DNA from: Paenibacillus sp. FSL R5-0345
GTDB taxonomy: Bacteria > Bacillota > Bacilli > Paenibacillales > Paenibacillaceae
Direction of reading: 5' to 3'
DNA: 64,000 bases
Assembly: GCF_000758585.1 (NCBI RefSeq)
Contig: NZ_CP009281.1
Coordinates: 3,720,001-3,784,000, forward strand
Made by a program: the position numbers and the translations under genes. This document shows, one piece after another, positions 8,736-17,460 of the stretch. The notes beneath the pieces are model-generated. The model saw only the letters and a program-made list of their open reading frames with translations. It had not been told where the DNA came from and did not search any database. Each line of letters opens with the position of its first letter. Position 1 is the first letter of the stretch.

Positions 8736-9377
8736 ATGTCATCCAAACGCGTCGTTATTTTTGCCGGTGGTGAATTATCTCCGGATTATTTCGATCTATT
8801 AGATGAAGATGATTTTATTATCGGTGCGGATCAAGGGGCATTGTTTCTCATTTCACACGGATATACACCAGATATAGCAGTAGGTGATTTTGATTCCGTT
8901 TCGCCTGAGGCACTTCAAGATATTGAGAACCTAAGTAAAAAGACCGTCACCTGTGATGCCGTGAACAAGGATTTAACAGATAGCGAGATGGCACTCGATA
9001 TTGCAATAGATCAGCAACCTGATTCTATTCTACTATTAGGTGTTACAGGGACTAGAATTGATCATTCTCTGGCTAGCATTCAAATGATGACAAGAGCCCT
9101 TCAACGTCAAATCAACTGCTACGTCATGGACACTCATAACTATATAACCCTTACAGGATCCCAGGCTGTTATCAACGATTTAGGCTACACCTACGTTTCT
9201 TTGCTACCCTTAACCCCAGAAGTATCGGGGATTACCATTGAAGGTTTTCAATATCCATTGACTGACGCTACGCTGAAGCTTGGACAATCTCTTGGCGTAA
9301 GTAATAAACTGATTTCATCCTCAGGAACGGTTTCCATCCGAAGTGGATTGTTGCTGATTATTCAGAGTAAAGATTAA
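8736..9377 (+). CDS. thiN: Thiamine pyrophosphokinase
   Basis: Transfers pyrophosphate from ATP to thiamine to form the cofactor ThDP. The ~213-residue protein shows the family's FAGGELSPDYF start, GADQGALFL, the Asp-rich GDFDSVSPE, NKDLTDSEMA, and GVTGTRIDHSLASI. Two in-frame ATGs follow GAGGAGGA: 8727 is only 1 nt from GGAGG, while 8736 is 10 nt away and is preferred. Single gene ending at a strong terminator. Its product is the cofactor of the E1 enzyme encoded nearby. Confidence 0.93.
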   Translation: MSSKRVVIFAGGELSPDYFDLLDEDDFIIGADQGALFLISHGYTPDIAVGDFDSVSPEALQDIENLSKKTVTCDAVNKDLTDSEMALDIAIDQQPDSILLLGVTGTRIDHSLASIQMMTRALQRQINCYVMDTHNYITLTGSQAVINDLGYTYVSLLPLTPEVSGITIEGFQYPLTDATLKLGQSLGVSNKLISSSGTVSIRSGLLLIIQSKD

Positions 9378-9703
9378 TTACATATGGCACATGTATAACG
9401 TAAAAATGCTCCCTTTTTGCATTTTAGAAACATCATTGTAACTTTTATAGCAAATTGAAAGAAGCCGAGAAAATCCTTATATACCAAGGGTTTTTCGGCT
9501 TTTTTTATGTCCTGACAGATTAAATTATTAATTTTTTGTAACTTTTAATGAATTTTTAATATAACGCTTCCAACCCATACCCAGCCTCACTTTATTGCAC
9601 CTCTACCATTTTTTATGTAATAGATAACCTGCTATACTACGAATCAGGCAAGCAAGACAGACAAACACAACAACAAAGACTAACACCTTGGAGGTACTAC
9701 AAC
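9378..9703. other. Intergenic region thiN / NlpC gene
   Basis: Holds the thiN terminator (9461-9506) and an AT-rich leader to the next gene. A TTGCAC (9595-9600) and a TATACT (9633-9638) are present but not at one ideal spacing. I searched by eye for a ydaO/c-di-AMP riboswitch, common before cell-wall hydrolases, and saw none. Confidence 0.5.
9461..9506 (+). terminator. Terminator of thiN
   Basis: Arms beginning AAGCCGAGAAAATCCTT and ending TCGGCTT pair over most of their length, followed by a run of seven or more T. Confidence 0.85.
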
Positions 9704-10204
9704 ATGAATAAACAACAATGGATTAAAAAAGCGATTGTTATAGGAATGGTTACTACAATGGGCTTAGGAACAATGATGGCAACAGGCGTAGGAGCAACTA
9801 AAGTTGAAGCTGCTTCGGTGTCTAAAGCTCAAAGCATAGTGAATCTCGGAAAGAAATATATGGGAGTGCCTTACAAATTCGGTGCATCCACATCTACTAC
9901 TAAAGTTTTTGACTGCTCTTCTTTTACTAAATATATCTTTAAACAATATAACGTAACACTGCCTCGTACGGCTGCAGAACAATCCAAAAAAGGAACAGCC
10001 GTATCTAAAGCGAATCTTCGTGTAGGCGATCTCGTATTTTTCTCAAGCGGTAGCAGAGCAACTGGCAAAAACGTTACTCACGTAGCTGTTTATGCCGGCA
10101 ACGGTAAAATTCTGCACACTTACGGTAAGCCAGGTGTTACGATTTCCGATCTTAACTCCGGTACTTGGAAAAAAACTTATTTAAAGGCTCGCCGCGTACT
10201 GTAA
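9704..10204 (+). CDS. Secreted NlpC/P60 cell-wall endopeptidase
   Basis: NlpC/P60 cysteine peptidases hydrolyse gamma-D-Glu-diaminopimelate bonds in peptidoglycan. The 166-residue protein has a signal peptide (positive start, hydrophobic core to about 30, likely cut after KVEA near 36) followed directly by the catalytic domain. Cys71 is in VFDCSSF, His126 in VTHVAVY and His138 in ILHTY, so the triad is complete. There are no LysM or SH3 binding repeats, so it is a minimal exported hydrolase. RBS GGAGG stands 10 nt before the ATG. Confidence 0.93.
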   Translation: MNKQQWIKKAIVIGMVTTMGLGTMMATGVGATKVEAASVSKAQSIVNLGKKYMGVPYKFGASTSTTKVFDCSSFTKYIFKQYNVTLPRTAAEQSKKGTAVSKANLRVGDLVFFSSGSRATGKNVTHVAVYAGNGKILHTYGKPGVTISDLNSGTWKKTYLKARRVL

Positions 10205-10249
10205 ACAACGGCTCTGTAGTAGAGTTCAAACTATAATAGAGAAAAAGTC

Positions 10250-10972
10250 TCAGGATGTGGTGCTGCCTTCGGGCGCCCTCATTACATATCCTGTTCCGCG
10301 AACAGTATGAATTAACTTGTTCCGGTGACCTTTATCAACTTTCAAACGGATATGTCTAATGTAAACATCAACAACATTCGTATCTGCGTGAAATTGGTAA
10401 CCCCATACTTCCTTAAGTATCTCGACACGGGAACATATCATTCCCTGATTTGCAGCGAGATAATACAATAGATCAAATTCCTTGGGCGTCATCTTTAACT
10501 CGATCCCTTCGCGACTTACAAATCTGCGACTGGGATCGAGCATTAAACCATCGACTCTCAGCAGTTGATTTAAATTTCGACGCCGTCCAGTAAGGGTTAA
10601 TAAATTTAGAATTCTGTACTTGAATTCACCGGTATGTAAAGGCTTGGTCATATATTCATTACCCCCGGCTGAGAATGCCGAAACCGCCCCAGTTCCAGAT
10701 TCAGATTGTTCACCGGAAATCACCATTACCGGGAGTATCATCCCCTCTGCTCTTACAGCGGAAATAATATCCCAGCCTTCCCAAGTCCCCACCTCGTATA
10801 ACTCAGCAAGCAGCAGTACCGGTTCTACTTTTGATATGGTTAAGCGGAGATCCTCGGGATCTTCGCTTTTTGTTGCTTCAAGTCCAATATCTTGTAGCAC
10901 ACTTTGAATAACGACTCGATCTTCTTCGCTACTAGAGCTATCAGCCATATACCATATTATTTGCTCAATCAC
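10250..10972 (-). CDS. OmpR/PhoB-type response regulator with degenerate receiver
   Basis: Residues 1-125 form a receiver-like domain and 135-232 a winged-helix DNA-binding domain (KMTPKEFDLLYYLAANQG, then HIRLKVDKG and TVRGTGYVMR). The receiver keeps Lys110 in YMTKPL and Ser86 in VISGE. Where the phosphorylated Asp belongs it reads VLLLAELYEVG, so Ala56/Glu57 replace it, and the N-terminal acidic pair is weakened to MADSSSSEED. Such receivers usually work without phosphorylation; a Glu can mimic the phosphorylated state. The gene is an orphan with no kinase beside it. The start is GTG after GGGGGAG. Confidence 0.85.
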   Translation of the reverse strand: MIEQIIWYMADSSSSEEDRVVIQSVLQDIGLEATKSEDPEDLRLTISKVEPVLLLAELYEVGTWEGWDIISAVRAEGMILPVMVISGEQSESGTGAVSAFSAGGNEYMTKPLHTGEFKYRILNLLTLTGRRRNLNQLLRVDGLMLDPSRRFVSREGIELKMTPKEFDLLYYLAANQGMICSRVEILKEVWGYQFHADTNVVDVYIRHIRLKVDKGHRNKLIHTVRGTGYVMRAPEGSTTS

Positions 10973-11039
10973 AAAGCTCCCCCATATCTATATGACTTGC
11001 AATAGCAACACTGCGGTACTTATAGAATTCCCGGAAAAC

Positions 11040-11066
11040 AAAAAGACCATTCCTTAGAAATGGTCT
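11040..11066 (-). terminator. Terminator of the ThiF/MoeB gene
   Basis: Minus-strand arms AGACCATT/AATGGTCT are followed by TTTTTG, about 20 nt after the stop. Confidence 0.75.
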
Positions 11067-11086
11067 GAACCCTATTTAGCGCTTCT

Positions 11087-12127
11087 TTATCCGAAATATC
11101 GATGATAAAAACTTCTAGCAGCAGCAATATCTTTAGTCCCATGAATTAAGGCTCTGCCATCCGCAAAAATAACCATTCGATAAGGCCCTTCTATAAAAGA
11201 AACCAGATAAGCATTGCTGTCCACGCTTCCGCTTCCTAAACGAGACAAACGATTCGCAGTTTCCTGCAAGTTAAGCTTCTGTGGTCTCGAAGGACGGATT
11301 TGTACGGTATCTCTCCCGCATAGGACATCGCTTCGCTCGGTATTTGCTGCCGTAAGATAGGGATAAATCGGATGACTCCCACAAGAAGGGCAGTTTTCCT
11401 TTTTGGCAGCCTTCACTCCAATCTCATGATGTTCATTCCGCCACACATCGAACGTTAATAATTTGTTTCTTAATTGTGTTTTACGCTTTCCCAGTAGCTT
11501 TAGCGCCTCTGTAGTAGCATTTGCCGTAACTAATTGTACAGCTTGCGGAAGGATACCTACAGTATCACAGGTGTCCCCCCCTATAGGTACTGTCCCTAAG
11601 AGACAATGGAGACATGGGGTTTCTCCTGGCAAAATCGTATATGTTATTCCATAACTGCCTACACATGCACTATAGACCCATGGGATACCGTGTTTTTGTG
11701 CCATATCATTAATAATGAGCCGAGTATCAAAATTGTCCGTACCGTCCATGATTAGATCAACCCCAGAAATGAGCCCTTCCAGCTCTTCTGCACGGACATC
11801 AATAACGTGGGATTCAATAACAACCTCAGAATTAATCTGTTGAAGTCTTCTCAGCGCAGCGGCAGCCTTTGGCATCCGTTCTAGTGCATCTGCCTCGGTA
11901 TAGAGCTGTTGCCTTTGAAGGTTACTCCACTCTACATAATCACGGTCAGCTAAAATAATCCTCCCGACCCCGCAGCGTACCAGCGTCTCTGCAATTCCGG
12001 TACCAAGCGCACCCGCTCCTACTACTAATACACTAGACTGCGCGAGCCCTTGTTGTCCTTCTTCACCAAATGGCGCAAACCGCACCTGACGAGAATAACG
12101 GTCTTCACGCTCCTCTGTATGGATCAA
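11087..12127 (-). CDS. ThiF/MoeB/HesA-family adenylyltransferase
   Basis: E1-like enzyme that adenylates the C-terminal Gly of a sulfur-carrier protein (ThiS or MoaD type). Residues 1-250: YSRQVRFAPFG start, nucleotide motif VVGAGALGTG (36-45), DRDYVEWSNLQRQ, MDGTDNFDTR, a candidate catalytic Cys in GDTCDTVG, and zinc ligands CLHC and CPSC. The last ~80 residues (from VLCGRDTVQIRP) form an extra domain often attached to these proteins in bacilli. Start TTG, six nt after GGGAGGGG. No thiS or moaD gene is next to it, so thiamine versus molybdopterin use is undecided. Confidence 0.88.
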   Translation of the reverse strand: MIHTEEREDRYSRQVRFAPFGEEGQQGLAQSSVLVVGAGALGTGIAETLVRCGVGRIILADRDYVEWSNLQRQQLYTEADALERMPKAAAALRRLQQINSEVVIESHVIDVRAEELEGLISGVDLIMDGTDNFDTRLIINDMAQKHGIPWVYSACVGSYGITYTILPGETPCLHCLLGTVPIGGDTCDTVGILPQAVQLVTANATTEALKLLGKRKTQLRNKLLTFDVWRNEHHEIGVKAAKKENCPSCGSHPIYPYLTAANTERSDVLCGRDTVQIRPSRPQKLNLQETANRLSRLGSGSVDSNAYLVSFIEGPYRMVIFADGRALIHGTKDIAAARSFYHRYFG

Positions 12128-12146
12128 TTGATTCCCCTCCCTGTAT

Positions 12147-12186
12147 CCAAAAACCGGAGAACAGCAGATAGTCTGCTATTCCCCGG
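12147..12186 (-). terminator. Terminator of the ABC-F gene
   Basis: Minus-strand arms CCGGGGAATAGCAGA and TCTGCTGTTCTCCGG pair around a short loop, followed by TTTTTGG. Confidence 0.8.
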
Positions 12187-12199
12187 AAAGATGTTGATT

Positions 12200-13753
12200 C
12201 TAAACTTGTACAGCTGACCACTGCTCTACATCCCAAATTTTCGTAACCCAATCTTCATAGAACTCAGGTTCATGGGAGACCAGCAGGACTGTACCCTTAT
12301 ATTCTTGCAGTGCCCGCTTCAGCTCAGCTTTGGCAATCACATCAAGGTGATTTGTAGGTTCATCGAACAGTACCCAGTTGCTCTCACGCATCAGCAGCTT
12401 ACAAAGACGTACCTTAGCTTGTTCGCCACCACTCAGCATACTAAGCGGTCGTGTAATATGCTCATTTTTCAGACCGCAACGAGCTAGATGTCCACGCACT
12501 TCATTCTGAGTTAGACTAGAAAATTCATTCCATACATCCTCAATAGGTGTAAGATTAGCTGCTTTCACTTCTTGTTGGAAGTATGCTGAATTCAGATAAT
12601 CTCCAAGATAAGTTTTACCGCTGTATGTTGGAATTACTCCGAGAATGGTCTTTAATAACGTCGATTTACCCACACCATTGCAACCAACGATAGCGATTTT
12701 CTCTCCACGTTCAATGGTCATATTCAGCATAGGTAGCAACGGACGGTCGTAGCCAATCTCGAAATCAATGCCTTCAAAGACTGTTTTGCCACTGGCACGA
12801 CTCTCTTTAAACTTAAAGGTCGGCTTAGCAGCTTCTTCTGGGCGATCAATTCGATCCATACGATCTAATTGCTTCTCACGGCTCTTCGCCCGACCAGATG
12901 TGGAGGCACGGGCTTTGTTACGCTGAATGAAATCTTCTTGCTTCTTAATGAAATCCTGTTGTTTTTCATAAGCATCTATATGTTGAATCTTGTTCATCTC
13001 AGCCATATCCAGGAATTTCTCATAATTTGCAGTATAACGAGTAAGTTTGCCGAACTCCAGGTGATAGACCACATTTACGACTTTATTCATGAATTCCGTA
13101 TCATGGGAGATCAAAATAAATGCATATGGATACTGCTTCAAATAGTTAGTTAACCAGTCGATGTGCTCAACATCCAAATAGTTGGTAGGCTCATCCAGCA
13201 ACAGTACGTTTGGTTTCTCAAGCAGTAGCTTCGCCAACAGGACTTTTGTGCGCTGGCCCCCACTTAAAGAAGCGACATCACGGTCAAGTCCAATGACGGA
13301 TAAGCCTAGGCCATTCGCCATTTCCTCCACTTTCACATCAATTAAATAAAAATCCCCGATGTCCAGCTGCTCCTGGATGTCCCCCATTTGCTCAAGTAAA
13401 ACCTCTAACTCTTCAGGAGAAGCGTCCCCCATCTGCTCAGTGATCTTCAGCATTTCCTGTTCCAGCTCTAAAAGCGGCAAGAAAGCGTCCTTCAATACAT
13501 CACGGATGGTTTTACCTGGTGTTAAGATGGTATGCTGATCCAAATAGCCATAACGGACACGAGGTGTCCACTCTACTCTTCCACTATCTTTCAACAGTTT
13601 CCCTGTCAAAATATTCATAAGCGTTGATTTCCCTACGCCATTTGCTCCTACAATTCCTACATGCTCTCCAGGTAACAACCGGAAAGAAACATTCTTAAAC
13701 AACGTCCGATCCCCAAAATTGTGGGAAACGTCTTCTACACTAAGTAAACTCAT
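12200..13753 (-). CDS. ABC-F family ATPase (ribosome-associated), YfmM-like
   Basis: ABC-F proteins have two ATPase domains and no membrane part; they act on ribosomes as translation or antibiotic-protection factors. In 517 residues: Walker A GANGVGKST near 36-44, signature SLSGGQRTK, Walker B LLLDEPTNYLD, an interdomain linker rich in Lys/Arg/Gln (about 245-320), second Walker A GCNGVGKST, signature MLSGGEQAK and Walker B FDEPTNHLD. Length and sequence suit the YfmM/YdiF-type housekeeping group; there is no direct evidence of antibiotic resistance. A 230-nt upstream region carries a dyad and a small GC-rich hairpin. Confidence 0.92.
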   Translation of the reverse strand: MSLLSVEDVSHNFGDRTLFKNVSFRLLPGEHVGIVGANGVGKSTLMNILTGKLLKDSGRVEWTPRVRYGYLDQHTILTPGKTIRDVLKDAFLPLLELEQEMLKITEQMGDASPEELEVLLEQMGDIQEQLDIGDFYLIDVKVEEMANGLGLSVIGLDRDVASLSGGQRTKVLLAKLLLEKPNVLLLDEPTNYLDVEHIDWLTNYLKQYPYAFILISHDTEFMNKVVNVVYHLEFGKLTRYTANYEKFLDMAEMNKIQHIDAYEKQQDFIKKQEDFIQRNKARASTSGRAKSREKQLDRMDRIDRPEEAAKPTFKFKESRASGKTVFEGIDFEIGYDRPLLPMLNMTIERGEKIAIVGCNGVGKSTLLKTILGVIPTYSGKTYLGDYLNSAYFQQEVKAANLTPIEDVWNEFSSLTQNEVRGHLARCGLKNEHITRPLSMLSGGEQAKVRLCKLLMRESNWVLFDEPTNHLDVIAKAELKRALQEYKGTVLLVSHEPEFYEDWVTKIWDVEQWSAVQV

Positions 13754-13856
13754 AAATTCTCAGCAAGCTCCTATCTATACTTAAATAATGCGTAAACAAG
13801 CAAAAATGCCTTCGGCGTCTCCATAGGACGGTAAGCGTTTATACGAGAAATCTAAG

Positions 13857-13888
13857 AATAAAGTATAGTGTAAAACGTATACTTTATT
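13857..13888 (-). promoter_or_regulatory. AT-rich dyad upstream of the ABC-F gene
   Basis: Eleven-bp arms AATAAAGTATA and TATACTTTATT are separated by 10 nt, about 105 nt upstream of the ABC-F start. There is no T-run in the minus direction, so it looks more like an operator than a terminator. Function unknown. Confidence 0.4.
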
Positions 13889-13987
13889 ATATTTTTAAAA
13901 CACGTATAAATATATATTTTAACACACTTTAGCGCAACACTGAATTAAAAGTTCGTTGAGTGAGCCGTTAAAACATACAGAACCCCT

Positions 13988-15490
13988 TCATTTAGCATTT
14001 TTTTTGAAAAAAACACGACTTTTCACCTTACTAGGCGCATCTAATAATCCCTCAATTATTTCATTAATGACATCCGCCAACTTCCCCTTGGGCTTGAATG
14101 GATTTTGTTGAAAAGGAAGTCCATAAACTTTGGCTGTCCCAATAAAGCTTTGTAGCAGCTGTGCAGAGGAGTGTTCAGCGAGCGGTAACCCCACTCTCCA
14201 ATTCGGTTCAGCCTGTATTCCTTTTCGCCTAATCCATAGAAGTAACTCTTCGATTCTCCAATCTGCACCTGAGGCAATTAGCAGCGGCAGATCGCTATGT
14301 TTAAACTCTTCAAGAGCCCCTCCATATTCGCCAGTGCCCAGGTCCAACACCACAAATTCATAGTTTCCTCTCAGTAGATCAGCCATTTCCCTGTTAAAAG
14401 AACGATTCCAATAATGTACTCCTTTCCATGAAAAAGCAGATTGTTCGTCAGTATATGGGACAGTTGCAATCTGTGCATATAACAAACTACGAATGCGATC
14501 AAAAATCGATGAATTCATAGAACAATCAACCCATGCAGTAGACCCCTTCTGTGCAAGTAAGCTACTCACAGCAAATGAAGTATGTGTTGTTCCAAGACCT
14601 GAAGCTACTCCGAGTAAAGCGATAACGATCGATTTTCCCTTTTCTAGCGGAAACGGGACTACTGCTGTTAGATCATTTTCACGGTCCATTTCGGATTCCA
14701 CACGATCTAACGCCTTAAGAACTGCTCCTGCATTCTGATATCGCTCCTCTGGGCGATGTCTTAATAAGCGTCTTATGATTGGAATAATGCCTGCTGGCAT
14801 GTAATTATATAGCCGATCCTCCATCCCGTACTCCCAATGGCTACATCGCCCTCCAGTTGCCATATAGAGAATTAATGCTCCGAGCCCGTATAAATCGGAT
14901 ACCGGCTGACTTTGCCCGCTTCCATATTGCTCAGGTGCCGCGAAGCCAACTGTACCAAGCTTAACCGTATCTTCGGATATACCGTGCTTGTAGCTTCGAG
15001 CGACCCCAAAGTCAATTAACATCAGTTCTTTTTGCAGCGTCAACATGATATTTGAAGGCTTGAGATCACGATAAATAATCGGTGGATGATGATCATGTAG
15101 GTACTGAAGAACCTCTAATAGCTGTCTAGCCACTTTAACGATGAAGTTACATGGCAAAGGTCCGGGATTGTCCTTCATTAACTGATTTAAGCTCACGCCT
15201 TCAATATAGTCCATGATTAAATAGGAATACCCTTCTCGATCTGGAAGATAGAAATCGACAATCCGAGGCAGACGTGGGTGGTCTAGAGTGATTAACATAT
15301 CGGCTTCTGCTTGGATATCAGAATGAAGCTCATCTAAGCACAAGCTTTCTTTTACAGCCCATCGTTTACCCTTTAGGCGCAAATCATCCGCAAGATAAAC
15401 AATACTCATCCCACCTGATCCAATCAGATCCGTAATTCTGTATCTGTCATTAATAACCTGTCCAATCTTAAGCTTTGTCTCAAAATACAA
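13988..15490 (-). CDS. Hanks-type Ser/Thr kinase fused to a ParA/CpaE-like domain
   Basis: Residues about 17-265 are a eukaryotic-type kinase: Gly-loop GSGGMS (24-29), ATP Lys47 in WAVKES, catalytic loop YRDLKPSN (Asp142; Tyr replaces the usual His), DFG (160-162) and APEQYG activation end. No transmembrane helix and no PASTA repeats, so it is cytoplasmic, unlike PrkC. Residues about 285-480 resemble a MinD/ParA/CpaE fold: the segment ALLGVASGLGTTHTSF (291-306) sits like a deviant Walker A but lacks the Lys before TT. VDCSM and FVVLDLG follow. ATP binding there is doubtful. Start TTG after GGGGGAG. Monocistronic. Confidence 0.82.
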   Translation of the reverse strand: MYFETKLKIGQVINDRYRITDLIGSGGMSIVYLADDLRLKGKRWAVKESLCLDELHSDIQAEADMLITLDHPRLPRIVDFYLPDREGYSYLIMDYIEGVSLNQLMKDNPGPLPCNFIVKVARQLLEVLQYLHDHHPPIIYRDLKPSNIMLTLQKELMLIDFGVARSYKHGISEDTVKLGTVGFAAPEQYGSGQSQPVSDLYGLGALILYMATGGRCSHWEYGMEDRLYNYMPAGIIPIIRRLLRHRPEERYQNAGAVLKALDRVESEMDRENDLTAVVPFPLEKGKSIVIALLGVASGLGTTHTSFAVSSLLAQKGSTAWVDCSMNSSIFDRIRSLLYAQIATVPYTDEQSAFSWKGVHYWNRSFNREMADLLRGNYEFVVLDLGTGEYGGALEEFKHSDLPLLIASGADWRIEELLLWIRRKGIQAEPNWRVGLPLAEHSSAQLLQSFIGTAKVYGLPFQQNPFKPKGKLADVINEIIEGLLDAPSKVKSRVFFKKNAK

Positions 15491-15510
15491 TTTAACTCCC
15501 CCTTTTTCGT

Positions 15511-15590
15511 AAAAAAAAAGAGAAAGCTCCCGCCATTAACGTCTTACCGCAAAATACGGTCACGTTAATAACGGGATGCTTTCCCTTAGA
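15511..15590 (-). terminator. Terminator of the fpg-nfo-...-methyltransferase operon
   Basis: A long minus-strand hairpin (GGGAAAGC...CCCG...TATTAACGT paired with ACGTTAATGGCGGGAGCTTTC) is followed by TCTTTTTTTTT. It starts about 20 nt after the methyltransferase stop and lies just before the kinase gene. Confidence 0.85.
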
Positions 15591-15610
15591 AATTTAGAAT
15601 TTTGTTTGAT

Positions 15611-16678
15611 TTAGTACTTAATCATATAAAGCGTAATTTCATCACGATTATGGAATAGCTGCTTGGCACGCTGAATCTGCATGCGCTCTCCTTCAAACAT
15701 CGCAATAATTTCCTTGATCATCGCTAGCGGCTTCTTATGCATCAGTTTTACGGTCACAATAGCTGTCCCACCCGGCGACAGGCTGTGTAGCAGCCCAGTT
15801 ACAAGCTTCGCCATCAGCTTAGGACTCCAGCTCATATCGCAAACGAGCAGATCAAATTCATTATCGCGGAATTTCACTTCTCCAGCGTTTTTACGAAGGA
15901 TCTTCAAACCCGGATAATTACGTAGGGATTCATGCATTAATGCAGGGTCAACCGCCGTAACCTTCATTCCACGTTCCAGCAAGAAAGAAGTCCACCCTCC
16001 TGGAGAAGCGCCAATATCTAACGCATTACGGAAGCTGTAAAAAGGGATATCAAACTCCTTCTCAGCTTCCATAAGCTTGAACTTAGCGCGTGAGATTTGT
16101 CCATCTTCCTTACGAAAACGGATGGCGCCGCCATTCCAGCTAGATAAATTCGCTTCTGGTCTGGATACACCTGCATATAAGGCATTCCCGTCAGCGTAGA
16201 CAGAAATGACCCAGGCTGGATCTTGCACTGTAAATTCTGCGCCTAAGCTCTGCAACTGCTCTTGGAGCCATTCACGAAGTTCTCCCGGACTGTCCTGCCA
16301 GAAGGAAGGATCCCCCTTACGAACGTTCAGGGATACTTTCTCCCCTTCCAGCTCGCTGCGTCGACTTAAATAGACTGCCAAACGCTGTAGTGCCTCCATG
16401 GTTCCTTCATCCTGAAACTCAACAGGCTGTATATGACGCAGGAAAATAGGCAGGTTCTGAGTGAGTAGGCGCGTTACTTCCTCCGGTTCACATTGCAATG
16501 TAGCCAAAAAGATTTCTCCCGGCAACAGCAAAGTACTCTTCACAGCACCGAATAAACGGCGAAGCTCTTCTTGCGCATAAGGCGCAAAGCCGTGATTAGC
16601 TGTACAAATATATCGGGAATACACTACTTCTTCCGGAGCGATGGTCTGCTCTTCGGTATCTTGTCTAAAATCGTTCAA
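15611..16678 (-). CDS. RlmM/FtsJ-like SAM-dependent RNA 2'-O-methyltransferase
   Basis: The N-terminal ~170 residues resemble the THUMP-like RNA-binding half of RlmM. The C-terminal half is an FtsJ/RrmJ-type Rossmann methyltransferase with SAM motif DIGASPGGWTSFLL, acidic DPALM, motif IV VCDMSW and a late Lys in VTVKLMHK, consistent with the K-D-K-E tetrad. Likely substrate is rRNA or tRNA ribose; RlmM of E. coli modifies C2498 of 23S rRNA, but the target here is not known. Start TTG overlaps the ABC gene stop (TTGA), with GGAGG 9 nt upstream. Last gene of a six-gene coupled operon. Confidence 0.85.
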   Translation of the reverse strand: MNDFRQDTEEQTIAPEEVVYSRYICTANHGFAPYAQEELRRLFGAVKSTLLLPGEIFLATLQCEPEEVTRLLTQNLPIFLRHIQPVEFQDEGTMEALQRLAVYLSRRSELEGEKVSLNVRKGDPSFWQDSPGELREWLQEQLQSLGAEFTVQDPAWVISVYADGNALYAGVSRPEANLSSWNGGAIRFRKEDGQISRAKFKLMEAEKEFDIPFYSFRNALDIGASPGGWTSFLLERGMKVTAVDPALMHESLRNYPGLKILRKNAGEVKFRDNEFDLLVCDMSWSPKLMAKLVTGLLHSLSPGGTAIVTVKLMHKKPLAMIKEIIAMFEGERMQIQRAKQLFHNRDEITLYMIKY

Positions 16679-17460
16679 ATCGTTTTGCCTCCAGGTCTAA
16701 TTTTAATCCAGGGACGACCGCTATCCCATTCAACATCAACAGGAATATCATAAGTGGCCAAGATCATTTCTTTCGTTAATACTTCTTCTTTCAGTCCAGA
16801 TCCAGCTAGCTTACCCTCACGAATTAATGCAACATGCGTGAAAAGCGGGACAATTTCTTCCACATGGTGAGTTACGTACACTACAGAAACATTACGCTGT
16901 CTCAGCTTATCTATTTCAGCCAGCATTTTTTCCCTTTCATATAGATCAAGGCCGGCACAAGGCTCGTCCATAATTAATAGCTTAGGGTCAGCCATAAGAC
17001 ATCTTGCCAGCATGGCTTTTTTACGTTCTCCCTGTGACAAGGTCCCAAAGGGATGAAATGCCATATTGCCTAGATTCATATCTTCAAGCATACTGATTGC
17101 TTTCTCTTTTACTTCGGTAGGGATCGTCTCGTAAAAACGCAAATAAGCGTAAGCCCCTGTAGCTACGACCTCCCACACCGGATCATTTAAAGACATCTTT
17201 TCCATCAAGGAAGGACCGATATAACCAATTTCTTTACGAACCTCACGTACATCACATTGCCCATATTTATAACCCAGCACTTCTACAGTCCCTTTGCTAG
17301 GAAACAGGTAACCTGTCACAATCTCTAGAATTGTTGTTTTACCAGAACCGTTCCGGCCCAAAATGACCCAGTTCTCACCTTCCTTAACTTCTAGCGACAC
17401 ATCATCCAAGATTAAGCTTTCTTCCCTACGAAGAGATAAATGTTGTAATGAAATGATTAT
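16675..17460 (-). CDS. ABC ATPase (YlmA-like) with apparent AUA/AUC/AUU start
   Basis: Stand-alone ABC ATP-binding protein: Walker A GRNGSGKTT, Q-loop IGYIGPSL, signature TLSQGERKK, Walker B LLIMDEPCAG, and H-loop VTHHVEEI. The first ABC strand (ISLQHLSLRREESLIL) is encoded upstream of the first usual start (TTG 17409, with no good RBS). It begins at consecutive ATA, ATC and ATT codons at 17460-17452. The ATA overlaps the thioredoxin-like gene's TAA as ATAA, mimicking the common ATGA coupling, with AAGGGGTG 7 nt before it. No permease partner is present, so it may act on ribosomes or another complex. I report the ATA position; AUC or AUU is equally possible. Confidence 0.85.
   Translation of the reverse strand: MIISLQHLSLRREESLILDDVSLEVKEGENWVILGRNGSGKTTILEIVTGYLFPSKGTVEVLGYKYGQCDVREVRKEIGYIGPSLMEKMSLNDPVWEVVATGAYAYLRFYETIPTEVKEKAISMLEDMNLGNMAFHPFGTLSQGERKKAMLARCLMADPKLLIMDEPCAGLDLYEREKMLAEIDKLRQRNVSVVYVTHHVEEIVPLFTHVALIREGKLAGSGLKEEVLTKEMILATYDIPVDVEWDSGRPWIKIRPGGKTI

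Noticed and set aside
9507..9703. c-di-AMP (ydaO) riboswitch before the NlpC/P60 gene
   Set aside because: Region is AT-rich with no matching conserved core.
12200..13753. ABC-F gene as an antibiotic-resistance determinant
   Set aside because: Length and sequence suit the general YfmM/YdiF-like group; nothing in sequence shows a resistance-type linker.
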